This document shows positions 30,423 to 40,050 of a stretch of DNA of 64,000 nt, one piece after another. This stretch comes from Deinococcus sp. HSC-46F16 (lineage in GTDB: Bacteria > Deinococcota > Deinococci > Deinococcales > Deinococcaceae). The notes below the pieces were generated by a model. It had not been told where the DNA came from. It searched no databases and saw only the letters and a program-made list of their open reading frames with translations. The translations under genes were made by a program, and so were the position numbers. Where the stretch lies: contig NZ_JALJZW010000005.1 of NCBI RefSeq assembly GCF_024171495.1, forward strand, positions 124,001 through 188,000. The letters run 5' to 3'. The first letter of the stretch is position 1. Each line of letters begins with the position of its first letter.

Positions 30423-33400
30423 TCAGGGGGGCGTGACCACGACGAGCTTGAGGGTGGTGCTGCGGCTGGCGCCCTCGCCGCTCACGGTGACCACGATGTC
30501 GTAGGTGCCGGGCGCCGTTCCGGCGGGCACGGCGAGGGCGGCTTCGGCGCGGCCCTGGGTCAGTGCGGGCGTCAGCACCTGTCCGAAGGCCTCGACCCGC
30601 AGCCCGCGGGCGCCCTGGGTCTGCACCTGCACCTGCACGCGCGTTCCGGCGGCGGCGGTGCCGGGCGAGAGGCGGCCGAACACCGCCAGCGCTCCCGCCG
30701 TGTAGGTGGTGACGGCCTCGCGCGGGGGCAGGGCGGCTCCCAGGACCAGGGCCGGGGGCCGCTCGCCGGGCTGGAGGGTAACCGACTGCGCGGACTGGGT
30801 GGGCGTGAAGCCCTCCGGGAGCCGCGCGGGGTCGAGGGCCACGCTGTAGCGCCCGGCAGGCAGGCCCCCCAGCCGCGCGGTGCCGCGGGCGTCCGCCTGC
30901 GACTGGCGTGACACCGGGCCGCTCAGCACCACGCCGAGGTAGGGCAGCGGGTCCTCGCCGGGGTCCGCGGCGCCGTTGCGGTTGACGTCGTGAAAGACCA
31001 ACGCCTCGAGCGCCGTGACGGGCGCAAAGGCGACGTCGCGCTCGGCGCGGCCGTTCTCGGTCACCTTGACCCCGGCCGTCTCCAGCGCCTCGACGGTCGC
31101 GGGGAGTCCGGCGGGGAAACTCAAGGCATGCTCGCCCACGGGCGCCCGGACCCGGTAGTGGCCCTGCGCGTCGGACACACTCCTCGCGCCCCCGATCTCG
31201 ACCGTCACCCCGGCGAGCGGGGGTTCGTCCGGGTCACGGGTGCCGCTGAGATTGAGGTCGCGGTAGAGCGTGCCCTGTACCTCGCCGCCGATGCGCCCGC
31301 CGAACAGGTTCATCACGGCCTGCGGGGTGGCCAAGGCCCGGCTGAAGTCGTAGCTCACGCCCAGGCGCACCGTGTGGGTCAGGTGGCCCGACCCCAGGCC
31401 CTGCGGCGCTTGCAGGCGGTACCCCGCGCTGAGGTTCAGGCCGCCTACCCCCACGTCGCGCAGGCCCAGGGATATGCCCAGCAGGTCGGCGGTCGCCAGG
31501 CTCTGCGGCTGCACCGTCCAGGTGCGGCCGTAGTCCAGGGCGGTGCTCAGGCGCGGCGACCACGCCCGCTCCCAGCGCAGGCCCAGGCCGTGGGTCGTCA
31601 CCGGGTCGGCCCCGCCCTCTGCCCGGCGCTCGAAGACGTAGCGCACGGCAAAGTCGTCCGCTCCTGGGCGGTAGTCGACCTGCACCGCTGCGGAGAGGCG
31701 CTCGCCCGGCGCCCCCCCCGGCCCGGGGTCGCGCTGCCAGCCCAGTTGCCCGGTGGCCTTCAGGGGGCCACGGATCAGCGCCGCGCCCACCGCCGCCTGC
31801 TGGGCCAGGGCACCCGGCGCGTCGTCGTCGGAACCCACCGTGTAGAGGCCCGAGGCCCGCACCGACGCGCCCCCCACCTGGAAGGTGGGCGAGACGATTC
31901 CGGCAGACACGCTCCACTCCAGCTCGGAGTCGGGGAGGGTCCCGCCCTCCACCCGCCCGGACAGGCTGGCCCCCAACCCGCCGGGACCGCTGTAGAGCAG
32001 CACCCCCGAACCGCTCCAGACCACCCCGCCGGGCTGAAGCTGCACGGCCGCCGCCGCCCGCACCCCGAAGGGTTCCAGCCGGGTCAGCCCCCCGGTGATT
32101 CCGAAGACGTGCACGCCGCTGAGGCTGCCGCTGTAGCTCTGGGTCAGGTCGAAACCCTCGCCCTGGTAGCTGAGCTGCTGGGTCCAGATCAGGCTGCCCT
32201 GGTAGGGGCCACTCCCGCTCTGGCCCACGCCCGCGACCCCCAGCGACAGCCCCAGGCCGGGAGCCAGCAGCCGGGCGTAGCGCACCCCGATCAGGTCGGT
32301 GCGCCGCTCGTCCTCACCGCGGCTCACCAGCGAGGTCCCGGCGTCCAGTTCCAGGTCGCCGCCCGCGACCTGGGTGCTGGCCCGCACCCCGGCACCCAGC
32401 ACGCGGCCGTCGGGCAGCCGGGCGTACTGCACCCGGGGGCTGACCCGCCACGCGCCCCACAGCACGGTGCCGTCCAGCCGTCCCCCGCCTGCGCCCAGCG
32501 ACAGGTTGGCGACCCAGCGCTCGGCGCCCAGTTGGATGCCGAAGGCGGTGCCCTGCGGCAGCGGCGACCCGCGGTCCCCCGCGAGGCCGGAGACGCCCAC
32601 CGTGCCGCGCACGTAGTCGGACAGCGCCCCGCCCAGGGTGGGCTGGAGGGCGTAGCGCACCGTCCAGTCGGTGCCCTGGGGCGACCAGGTGACCCCGGCC
32701 TCGGCGGAGGTACGCACCCGGAAGAGCAGGCTGGGTCCCTCCAATGCGGCGGCCTGCTGGCCCGCCGCCGTGCGGTACACCGCGTCGGTGCGGGTGGTCG
32801 CCCGCGCCTGCGGGTCACGGGCCGACGCCGCCTCCACGAACAGCACGTAGCGGTAGCCTTCCGAGACCTGCTCCGCGTCCAGCGAAACCGTCACGGTCGT
32901 CGCCTCGCCGGGGGCCAGCCGGACCTCTGGCACGCTGAGCTGCGGGCGGCCGTCCACGTTGGTGACCCGCAGCCGGACGGTGTCGGGTTCGTTGCCGAGG
33001 TTGCGCACCTCCACGGGCACGCTCAGGCGCTCGCCGGGGGTGGCGTCGGCCTGGAGCGGGCTGCGCAGCGCCACCCGCGCCTGGGACAACACCCGGACGG
33101 TCGCCTGGGCGCGGGCCACCTCGCGCTCGCCCTGCAAGACCCGCAGCACCAGCGGGGGCGAGTCGCCCACCGGGGCCAGCGTGGGCACCCGGAACGTCAC
33201 CGGCACCAGGGTGCGTCCGCGCAGGGTCAGGGTGCGCCGCCGGGTCACCGGCTCCCAGTCCGGGGAACTGCCGACCTCGAAGACGTACTCGCCCTGGCCC
33301 TCCGCGGCAAACGTCAGGGTGACGTAGGTGTCCGGCGCCGCCTCGCGGGGGCCGGGGGCCTGGACCGTCGGCGGCCCCGACTGGGCCAGCGCCAGCGGGG

Positions 33401-33464
33401 TCAGCGCTGGCAGGGACGGGGAAGCCAGCAGCGACCAGGCCAGGAGCAGCAGGGAGCGGGACAT
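30423..33464 (-). CDS. large usher-like/outer-membrane protein with Ig-like and SdrD-B-like domains
   Basis: 1013 residues, exported (signal peptide 1-27, LLLLAWSLLASPSLPALTPLALA). Residues 35-230 form two beta-sandwich domains, the second a CARDB/NEW3-type (RLSVPVEVRNLGNEPDTVRLRV). Residues 240-720 are a long run of alternating strands (WVANLSLGAGGGRLDGTVLWGAWRV-like) as in an outer-membrane barrel. Residues 740-920 hold two SdrD-B/Cna-B-like domains with calcium-type loops (YRDLNLSGTRDPDEPPLAGV and FHDVNRNGAADPGEDPLPYLGV). A last Ig-like domain closes the protein. It is the last gene of a surface operon; an usher or anchor role is inferred from barrel plus chaperone-like neighbour. Confidence 0.65.
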   Translation of the reverse strand: MSRSLLLLAWSLLASPSLPALTPLALAQSGPPTVQAPGPREAAPDTYVTLTFAAEGQGEYVFEVGSSPDWEPVTRRRTLTLRGRTLVPVTFRVPTLAPVGDSPPLVLRVLQGEREVARAQATVRVLSQARVALRSPLQADATPGERLSVPVEVRNLGNEPDTVRLRVTNVDGRPQLSVPEVRLAPGEATTVTVSLDAEQVSEGYRYVLFVEAASARDPQARATTRTDAVYRTAAGQQAAALEGPSLLFRVRTSAEAGVTWSPQGTDWTVRYALQPTLGGALSDYVRGTVGVSGLAGDRGSPLPQGTAFGIQLGAERWVANLSLGAGGGRLDGTVLWGAWRVSPRVQYARLPDGRVLGAGVRASTQVAGGDLELDAGTSLVSRGEDERRTDLIGVRYARLLAPGLGLSLGVAGVGQSGSGPYQGSLIWTQQLSYQGEGFDLTQSYSGSLSGVHVFGITGGLTRLEPFGVRAAAAVQLQPGGVVWSGSGVLLYSGPGGLGASLSGRVEGGTLPDSELEWSVSAGIVSPTFQVGGASVRASGLYTVGSDDDAPGALAQQAAVGAALIRGPLKATGQLGWQRDPGPGGAPGERLSAAVQVDYRPGADDFAVRYVFERRAEGGADPVTTHGLGLRWERAWSPRLSTALDYGRTWTVQPQSLATADLLGISLGLRDVGVGGLNLSAGYRLQAPQGLGSGHLTHTVRLGVSYDFSRALATPQAVMNLFGGRIGGEVQGTLYRDLNLSGTRDPDEPPLAGVTVEIGGARSVSDAQGHYRVRAPVGEHALSFPAGLPATVEALETAGVKVTENGRAERDVAFAPVTALEALVFHDVNRNGAADPGEDPLPYLGVVLSGPVSRQSQADARGTARLGGLPAGRYSVALDPARLPEGFTPTQSAQSVTLQPGERPPALVLGAALPPREAVTTYTAGALAVFGRLSPGTAAAGTRVQVQVQTQGARGLRVEAFGQVLTPALTQGRAEAALAVPAGTAPGTYDIVVTVSGEGASRSTTLKLVVVTPP

Positions 33465-33531
33465 AGGGGGGCCTCACCTTCGGGGGAAGCGCTCGCAGCT
33501 CGGGGGCTGCGCCGAGAAAAACACCGGGAGG

Positions 33532-34113
33532 TCAGGGCAGCGCCAGGGCGGTAAAGGTCATGTCGAACAGGTAGCCGCCGCCCGCTTCCGCACCGGTCAG
33601 GTCCAGCGCGAACTCGATGTTCAGGGGCAGCCACCCGGCCGACGGCCCGGTGCCGCTCAGGACCACCTGGGGACCGGGGGTGACCTGCACCCAGGGGCCG
33701 CCGTTGACCCGGAAGTGCAGCCCCGGCAAGGGCAGCGTGCGGCCCTCCACGCCCGGCTGTGCCCGGACTTCCAGTTGCACCGTCCAGGGCCGGGCTGAGC
33801 TGGAAAACACGCCAAAGGCCTGCGCCGGAGCGAGGTAGCGGGCCGGGAACTGCGCGGGCGGGTAGTTGGTCGGCCCCAGGTCAAACGCCACCTCCGTGAC
33901 GGCGGGCCGCCGCAGCACAATCAGGTCGGGAATCAGCGGGCGCAGCAGGGCGTCCGTCTGGGCCGGGGCCGGACTCGGCAGGGGCAGCGCCGGAAACGGC
34001 AGGTCCCCCCCCTGCGCGGCCGCGCCCCCCAGCAGCAGCGCGGCGGCCAGCCAGGCGGCGGGACCGGCGCCTCTGCCGCTCCTCCTGCCCGGCGCCCGCA
34101 CACAGGGCGTCAT
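33532..34113 (-). CDS. exported protein of surface operon, possible minor subunit
   Basis: 193 residues, ATG overlapping the upstream stop (ATGA). Basic N-terminus then hydrophobic AAWLAAALLLGGAAAQ, a signal peptide. After a Pro-rich stretch (LPFPALPLPSPAPAQ) one beta-rich domain of about 130 residues follows (TEVAFDLGPTNYPPAQFPARY, WTVQLEVRAQPGV, LHFRVNGGPWVQV, LNIEFALDLTGAE). The strand pattern resembles fimbrial or spore-coat-U-like beta sandwiches, but there is no clear family match. Position between a chaperone-like and an usher-like gene suggests a tip or adaptor subunit. Confidence 0.55.
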   Translation of the reverse strand: MTPCVRAPGRRSGRGAGPAAWLAAALLLGGAAAQGGDLPFPALPLPSPAPAQTDALLRPLIPDLIVLRRPAVTEVAFDLGPTNYPPAQFPARYLAPAQAFGVFSSSARPWTVQLEVRAQPGVEGRTLPLPGLHFRVNGGPWVQVTPGPQVVLSGTGPSAGWLPLNIEFALDLTGAEAGGGYLFDMTFTALALP

Positions 34114-34997
34114 GGTCGGCCTCCTCCGGACTCCCCGGCGCTGCCCGCACCGGGGAGGGGCGGCGGGGTGGCGGAAGCGGGCGCGGCCGCCTTGAGATCA
34201 AAGGGCAGGGTCACCACATGCTCGGCGAGAACGTCCTTATTTTTCTGCCCGTTGTTCAGGATCACCAGGGCGGTGTACTGCCCCTTGGGCACCGGTCCGG
34301 CCCACGCGGAGCGCAGCAGCAGGCTGCGGCCCGGCAGGGCCACCGCGATCTCCAGCGGCAGGGTCGCGACCAGGGTGCCCGCGGCGTCGCGCAGCTCGAC
34401 CCGGCCCTGCACCGCCACCGCCGAGTTGCCGGAGTTGGTGTACTGCACGGCCAGCTCATAGGCCCCGGTGTCGGTCTGGGGCACGTTCTCGAAGATCCCG
34501 GTGATGCTCCCGGCGGTCGTCATGGGCTGCACATGCACGTACATGGTGTGCCCCACCCGCAGCCGGAAGCTGGCGAGCGTCTTGCCCGGCACCGCCGCCG
34601 GTTCCTGGCCCTCGAACATCAGCACGGCCCAGTGGGTGCCGGGCGCGGCGTCGGCGGGCACCTGGATGGTGTAGCGCACCTGCTTGGTCTCCTGCCCGCC
34701 CAGGTCCAGCTCGCTCGGCGACACGGTGGTCCAGGGACCGCTGCTTTCCTTGACGCTCCCGACCGGCAGGAACTGGCTTTCGCCCACCTCGCTGATGTTC
34801 ATGTCCATCAGGTAGACGGCGACCTTCAGCCGCACGGCGGTCTGGTTGGGGTTGTAGATGTTGAGCACCTGCGTGACCGTCTGGCCGGGCGTGACCGTGT
34901 AGTGCCGCGTAATCGGGTCCACACCAATCGTGCCCTGGGCCGAAGCCAGGGCCGTCAGCGCCAGCAGGCAGGCGAGCAGTCGGGCGAGCATGCGCAT
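34110..34997 (-). CDS. pilus-chaperone-like exported protein
   Basis: 295 residues from ATG 34997 with AGGAGG 9 nt upstream. Signal peptide (ARLLACLLALTALASA). The mature N-terminal domain starts IGVDPITRHYTVTPGQTVTQV and continues LNIYNPNQTAVRLKVAVYLMD, the layout of PapD-like fimbrial chaperones and related DUF916-type proteins. A second Ig-like domain spans about 135-250 (LRVGHTMYVHVQPM, AVQYTNSGNSAVAVQGRVELRD). The tail is Pro/Gly/Ala-rich. It probably binds the secreted subunit encoded just upstream. A terminator-like hairpin between the two genes may lower its expression relative to that subunit. Confidence 0.65.
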   Translation of the reverse strand: MRMLARLLACLLALTALASAQGTIGVDPITRHYTVTPGQTVTQVLNIYNPNQTAVRLKVAVYLMDMNISEVGESQFLPVGSVKESSGPWTTVSPSELDLGGQETKQVRYTIQVPADAAPGTHWAVLMFEGQEPAAVPGKTLASFRLRVGHTMYVHVQPMTTAGSITGIFENVPQTDTGAYELAVQYTNSGNSAVAVQGRVELRDAAGTLVATLPLEIAVALPGRSLLLRSAWAGPVPKGQYTALVILNNGQKNKDVLAEHVVTLPFDLKAAAPASATPPPLPGAGSAGESGGGRP

Positions 34998-35068
34998 GGG
35001 AACAGGCCTCCTGGAGCGGGGGGAGAGGGCGGGCACGCGGGACCCGGTGGGGGGGCGGCCAGGGTCAA

Positions 35069-35101
35069 GGGGGCAACGCGGGGAGTGACCGCGTTGCCCC
35101 C
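35069..35101 (-). terminator. hairpin between major subunit and chaperone-like gene
   Basis: A 13-bp perfect stem (GGGGGCAACGCGG against CCGCGTTGCCCCC) with a 7-nt loop, 9 nt beyond the 35111 stop. Without a T-run it may act as a partial terminator or mRNA stabiliser that sets the ratio of abundant subunit to assembly proteins. Confidence 0.65.
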
Positions 35102-35110
35102 CGCCGGGGC

Positions 35111-35986
35111 TCAGTTGCCGGTGGTGAAGCCGCTGGTGTTGGAGGTCAGGGTGTAGGTCAGCGTGGCCACGTTGTCGCCCGCGCGGTCCCCGTCGACCAC
35201 GATGGCCACGACCACCAGGTCATCGAGCCAGCTCGTGTTGGCGCGGCAGGTCGCCGGACGCGCGGCCGCCTTGTCGGTCGCGGCGGTGCCCTGGCTGGCG
35301 GCGGCGGCCCGCGCCCCGGTGGTGCCCACCGTCATGCGGCGGGGAATCAGCTCGCGGGACGCGCCGGGGGGCAGGTCGTACAGGCCGGTGCCGCCTGCAT
35401 CGCCCCAGAAGTCACAGGGGTTGTCCTGGATGTACATGAGCTGGTTGCCCTGCTTGCCAGCCCCGGGGTTGTCGCGCTGAACGCTGAGCTTGAAGCCGCC
35501 CACGTTCGAGAACTTCTGAATGATGAAGCTCCGGTAGCAGACGAAGTAATCCTTGCTGCCTGCGACCAGCTCACCGTTGGTTCCGGTCTTCACGGGTGGA
35601 TACTGGGTGACCCGTTCGCCCGCGCTGATGTTGATCTTGCCGAACTCCCCCGCGACCGGCGTGTAGAAGGTTTTCAGCGGCAGCACCTGGGTCTGGTTCC
35701 AGAAGTCGTTGCCGAGATTCGTTCTTTCGTCGGAGCCCAGGCCGTAAGCGCAGTACCAAGTCCCGTCCTGCTTGTCAATCTGGCTGATGTCGAAGACGAG
35801 CTGACTGGCGTCGAGGTGCAGCGCCGTGGCTTCCGGCAGCTTCAGGTTCACCGTCTGGGTGACCGAAGCGGTCGTGCTGCCGATTTTCTTCTGGTCCGGT
35901 CCCGAGCCGGTGGTGGGGTTGATGGTCTGCGCTCCGGCAACGCTCGCGAGCAACATCAGGGTGGCGGGCATCCAGTAGGTACGCAT
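35111..35986 (-). CDS. exported, probable main structural subunit of surface operon
   Basis: 291 residues, start ATG 35986 behind AAGGGAG. Signal peptide (YWMPATLMLLASVAGA, cut after GAQ or nearby). The mature protein is beta-rich and polar with several cysteines (WYCAYGLGSDERTN, YFVCYRSFII, NPCDFWGDAGG, ATCRANTSWLDD), compatible with disulfides. The end VATLTYTLTSNTSGFTTGN looks like a donor-strand type terminal segment. It has none of the sortase or pilin-peptidase motifs. First in the operon and followed by a stem-loop, so probably made in excess. Function is inferred from context only. Confidence 0.6.
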   Translation of the reverse strand: MRTYWMPATLMLLASVAGAQTINPTTGSGPDQKKIGSTTASVTQTVNLKLPEATALHLDASQLVFDISQIDKQDGTWYCAYGLGSDERTNLGNDFWNQTQVLPLKTFYTPVAGEFGKINISAGERVTQYPPVKTGTNGELVAGSKDYFVCYRSFIIQKFSNVGGFKLSVQRDNPGAGKQGNQLMYIQDNPCDFWGDAGGTGLYDLPPGASRELIPRRMTVGTTGARAAAASQGTAATDKAAARPATCRANTSWLDDLVVVAIVVDGDRAGDNVATLTYTLTSNTSGFTTGN

Positions 35987-36605
35987 GATGAGTCTCCCTT
36001 GGTCGTACATCGGTCGTGCAGCGGACGGTGAACGGGGACAGGCTGCTGAGCGGTGCCGTGCGGTGGGCCAACCCTCCTCCTGAGCGCGAATGCGTGAAGC
36101 ACGCTTTGCTGACTTCGCCGTGCACGCGCACTGTAATGAGGGTCGCGTTACAGCGCAGTGAAGGGCAGACACCGCGTGTCACGGACCCGCCCTGCCCCGT
36201 GGGTCAGGAACGAATGCGCCGTGCCAGCCGCGCTGCATGACGGCCTCCCCTCCTCAGGAGCGGCCCGGCCCGTTCCCGTCCCCTGGGAGGAACGCGGCAC
36301 GAGCCGGGCCAGACACAACCGTGCATTGCGCGTCGGTGACGCCAAAGCTGACACTTCGTGAGACGGTGAGCCGCGCCCTTCACCTTTCAGACATGAAGCA
36401 CCCATGACCCCTTCACGTCTGTTACGCCGGGGGGTACGCTGGAAGAAGCCGTTGAGGGGGTGGGAAGCAGGTCACAGTCACTTCCTGGCGTGTCGGGGAT
36501 ACGGGCTCCACACGGGTCTTCCCGGGCACGCCCACCCACCGGGCCCGAGCCGTGGATGACCACAGCTCAGGCCGGGTGCGCACCACACGACTTCGGGGGT
36601 GAAAC
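35987..36605. other. 619-bp divergent intergenic region of the surface operon and its putative regulator
   Basis: No convincing gene is present. It contains the inverted repeat at 36131-36153, several GC-rich short hairpins (for example CGGCCTCCCCTCC near 36240), and the ribosome site GGGGGTG before the 36606 gene. The base composition is a little less GC-rich around 36340-36430. Promoters for both directions must lie here, but I cannot assign a confident -10 to either. Confidence 0.6.
36131..36153. promoter_or_regulatory. candidate operator, CTGTAA-N11-TTACAG
   Basis: A perfect 6-bp inverted repeat with an 11-bp spacer lies about 145 bp upstream of the surface-subunit start, and GC pairs beside it extend the symmetry. 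It is unusual in this GC-rich context and suits a dimeric regulator; which protein binds is unknown. Confidence 0.4.
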
Positions 36606-38807
36606 GTGATGACGCCGCAGCGGGTGTTGACGGGGGACCGGGAGTCCTGGCGTCTGGAGGTTCTGGGGCACGTCGCCCTGTGGGACGGGACCGCCGCGCT
36701 GCCGCTGTTTCACAAGGGTCTGGCGCTGGTGACCTACCTGGTGCTCGAAGGCCGCGCCCACCACCGCGAGCATCTGGCGGGGCTGCTGTGGGAAACGCCG
36801 GACGCGCTGGGCAACCTGAGGGTCGAGTTGCTGCGGTTGCGGCAGCGGGGCGTGGGGCTGCCGCCGCGTCAGCCTCTGCTCGCCCTGCGTTGCCGCACCG
36901 ACCTCGACGACTGGGCCGCGGTGCCCGACGACTTCGGCGGGGAGCACGAGGTGCTGGAATGGCTCTCGGCCTTGCGCGGCCTACCCCTGAGCGGCCTGGA
37001 GGACCTGGGGACTACGGCCTTTCGCGAGTGGCTCGACAGCCAGCGGGCCGCCCTGCTTGACCGCATCGAGACGCGGCTGGCGCGGGCGGCCTCACGGCTG
37101 GCGGGGCGGGGCGACTGGGCGAGTGTGCGGCTGATCACCGGGCGGGCAGGGGCGCTGGGGCTGAACCTCGGCTTACCTGAGCCTGCCCCGGCACCCCTGC
37201 CCCTGTGGTCCGCCCAGCAGGCGCAGTGGCAGGAGGTGCTGAGGCGGGCGCAGCAGCGGCCGCAAGTCGCGTTCGTGCGTGGGGAGGCCGGGACCCGGCG
37301 CCTGCTGCTCGCGGCGCTGGCCGAGGGCGGCGCTTGGCAGACGCTGAAAGTCCACGCCGACAATGGCGGCGCCCTGTGCCAGACAGCCCTGAAGCTGCAG
37401 CTGCGGCGCTTGCTGCCCGCGGGCGCCGCAGCGGCGGTGCCCCGGCGCCCGGAACCCGAGAGCCTGGTGGAAATCACTGAACTGCTGGGGGCCGCCGCAG
37501 CGCCGCTGCTGCTGATCTTGCACGATCCCCCAGCGCAAGACCGCTGGTGGACCGCGCTGGTGAGCGCCGCGCTCGACCTGCCCGGGCCGCTCGCCGTGGT
37601 GGTCACGGCCCCGCCCTCCGGCCCGGCGCTGGAGCAGGAGCACGCCCTGGGACCCCTGCTGCGGCGCGTCGCCGGACCCCGGCTCCACGTGATCTCACTG
37701 CCCCCCCTGGGCGTGGAGGAGGTCAGCGAACTGCTGCGCCCGCGCCTGCCGGAACGGACCCCAGCGCTGGACCGGGACGTGCTGGCCACGCGCCTGGCGC
37801 AGTGTTCGGAAGGTTCGCTGCCCTACTTGCAAGCCCTGCTGGAACGTGACCCCCCGGCACCCGACCTGCGGCTTCCCGCACAGGCGAGCGAGGTACTGCT
37901 CAGTGGTCTGGCCTCCCGCACGCCCTCCGAGCGCTGGGCGCTGGCGCACCTCGCGCAGATCTACGGACCGGTCACGCCCGAACTCGCCGCCGCGCTGCTG
38001 GGAGAAGCGGCGCAGGAGACGTTGGCCCTGGGGGTGCGCCTGGGCCTGCTCGTGCCGGTCGCGGCCAGCGAGCGGCTCTCGCTGCCGGATCTCGGCGCCC
38101 GGGTCCCCGACGGCGCGGCGACGCTGGGCTTCTCCCGCGAACTGCTCCGCTGCGCCCTGGCGGCCACCCTACCCGCTCCGGACCGGGACGCGCGGCGGCG
38201 CGACCTCGCCCGCTTCCTGCTGCCCACCGAGCCTTCACTGAGCCTGCTGTATGCCCGGCGGGTCGGGGACACGGCCCTGGAAGCGCAGGCGCGGGCCGCG
38301 CTGCCCGCCCAGACGCCGCTTTCCCACGCCCAGGGACCCGTTCCGCAGGCTGCGGCCGCGCCCGCCTGCCAGGAACATCCGCGCCGGGAGCACCGAACGC
38401 CCGGCGGGTACCGGGTGATCTCGGAGGGTGGTCTGGTGCGGGTGCTGCGGCGGGGTCATCCCGGTCCGGCGCCGTCCCTGGTGCTCACCTTTGCGGCGCA
38501 GTCCCCCCGCAGCGTGACGGTGCGGGCCGACGTGTTGCCCGGCGCCCCGCGCCCGGACCAGTGGCCGCCCCAGTTCGCTCTGGGCCTGCGAACGGGCGAG
38601 GGACCCCGGCGGGTCTACGCGGCCGGACCTGTCCCCACCCACGAGGCCGAGGGCGTCTCACACGTGTTCGCCGGGACCCTGCCGGTGGGCCGCTGGCTGT
38701 GCCTGTCGCTTGCCGAGCCCCTCACGGAGCTCAGCGTCCGTGCCGGGCACGTGGCCCTCACCCTCGCTGGCGCGGGCCTCACGGCCCCTCCGGCCCCACC
38801 GCCGTGA
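36606..38807 (+). CDS. SARP/BTAD-like transcriptional regulator with degenerate NTPase region
   Basis: 733 residues from GTG 36606 (ATG 36609 also possible). Residues 12-90 look like the OmpR-type winged helix of SARP activators (LEVLGHVALWDGTAALPLF, LVTYLVLEGRAHHREHLAGLLWE). Residues 90-190 resemble the BTAD helical domain, ending LITGRAGALGLNLGLPEP. A STAND-like NTPase region follows, but its P-loop is degenerate (VRGEAGTRRLLLAAL, Arg in place of Lys-Thr) and the Walker B reads LLLILHDPPAQD. The C-terminal 120 residues (after a Pro/Ala linker) form a beta-rich domain. Divergent from the surface operon, so control of that operon is a fair guess. Confidence 0.6.
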   Translation: MMTPQRVLTGDRESWRLEVLGHVALWDGTAALPLFHKGLALVTYLVLEGRAHHREHLAGLLWETPDALGNLRVELLRLRQRGVGLPPRQPLLALRCRTDLDDWAAVPDDFGGEHEVLEWLSALRGLPLSGLEDLGTTAFREWLDSQRAALLDRIETRLARAASRLAGRGDWASVRLITGRAGALGLNLGLPEPAPAPLPLWSAQQAQWQEVLRRAQQRPQVAFVRGEAGTRRLLLAALAEGGAWQTLKVHADNGGALCQTALKLQLRRLLPAGAAAAVPRRPEPESLVEITELLGAAAAPLLLILHDPPAQDRWWTALVSAALDLPGPLAVVVTAPPSGPALEQEHALGPLLRRVAGPRLHVISLPPLGVEEVSELLRPRLPERTPALDRDVLATRLAQCSEGSLPYLQALLERDPPAPDLRLPAQASEVLLSGLASRTPSERWALAHLAQIYGPVTPELAAALLGEAAQETLALGVRLGLLVPVAASERLSLPDLGARVPDGAATLGFSRELLRCALAATLPAPDRDARRRDLARFLLPTEPSLSLLYARRVGDTALEAQARAALPAQTPLSHAQGPVPQAAAAPACQEHPRREHRTPGGYRVISEGGLVRVLRRGHPGPAPSLVLTFAAQSPRSVTVRADVLPGAPRPDQWPPQFALGLRTGEGPRRVYAAGPVPTHEAEGVSHVFAGTLPVGRWLCLSLAEPLTELSVRAGHVALTLAGAGLTAPPAPPP

Positions 38808-39488
38808 CGCCGCGAACACGGCCTTCCAGCACGTCAAGCGCCGCCCGCGCCGTCTCCAGCTCAGTCTGGGCGGTGCGGCCGGGGGCGGCGAGCGGCGTCA
38901 GGCGCACCACGTCGTCCCAGACCTGGCGGCGCAGCACGGGGGAGCCTTCGCGCAGCAGGTGGGGACCGTAGCGCAGGGCGGCGGCGAGGGGCAACCCCGC
39001 ATAGGCCGGGTCCTCTCCTCCAGCCCGCTCCAGCCGCAGCACCGGGTAGGGCCAGTGGCCCGGAATCAGGCGCTCTGCCCGCAGGTGGTAGCCGTGTTCC
39101 CGCGCCCAGGTGCGAATGGGCGTAGGTGAATCGTTGGGCTGGAGCACCAGCGCGGGCGGCACCCGTTCCCCCCCCCGGCGCAGGATGCCCGCGATGGTGC
39201 CCGCCCCCATGCCAGTCACGCTGGCACTCTCCACCTCGCCGGGGGCCAGGGGACCGAACCCGTCGCCCTCCCGCACCTCCAGCGCCCCCTCCAGCCGCGC
39301 CCGCGCCACGTTGCGCCGGGCGAGGGCCAGGGGACCGGGATTGAGTTCGACGATCACGCCGCGCCCGATGCGCCCTTCCCGGATCAGGCGGATGGGGAGA
39401 TGGGCGTGGTCCGAGCCGATATCGGCGTGCGTGTCGGCGCGAATGAGCGACAGGACCGCCTCCAGCCGGGCATCCAGCGGGGGGTGGC

Positions 39489-39492
<4 letters not shown>
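38779..39492 (-). CDS. trmK: tRNA (adenine(22)-N1)-methyltransferase
   Basis: 237 residues, COG2384 family. Uses SAM to make m1A at position 22 of tRNA. The motif I equivalent HADIGSDHAHLPIRLI is diagnostic, followed by GVIVELNPGPLALARRNV and the catalytic-site region SVTGMGAGTIAGIL, then LVLQPNDSPTPIRTWAREHGY. The GTG start overlaps the stop of the MOSC gene (GTGA), so the two are one operon. Its 3' end overlaps the regulator gene by 29 bases tail to tail. Confidence 0.88.
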
Positions 39493-40043
<551 letters not shown>

Positions 40044-40050
40044 GGGAGAC

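Noticed and set aside
30423..33464. The 1013-residue protein as a classical fimbrial usher
   Set aside because: No plug or N-terminal usher domain signature is visible and it carries SdrD-B-like domains; usher-like is kept only as a contextual guess.
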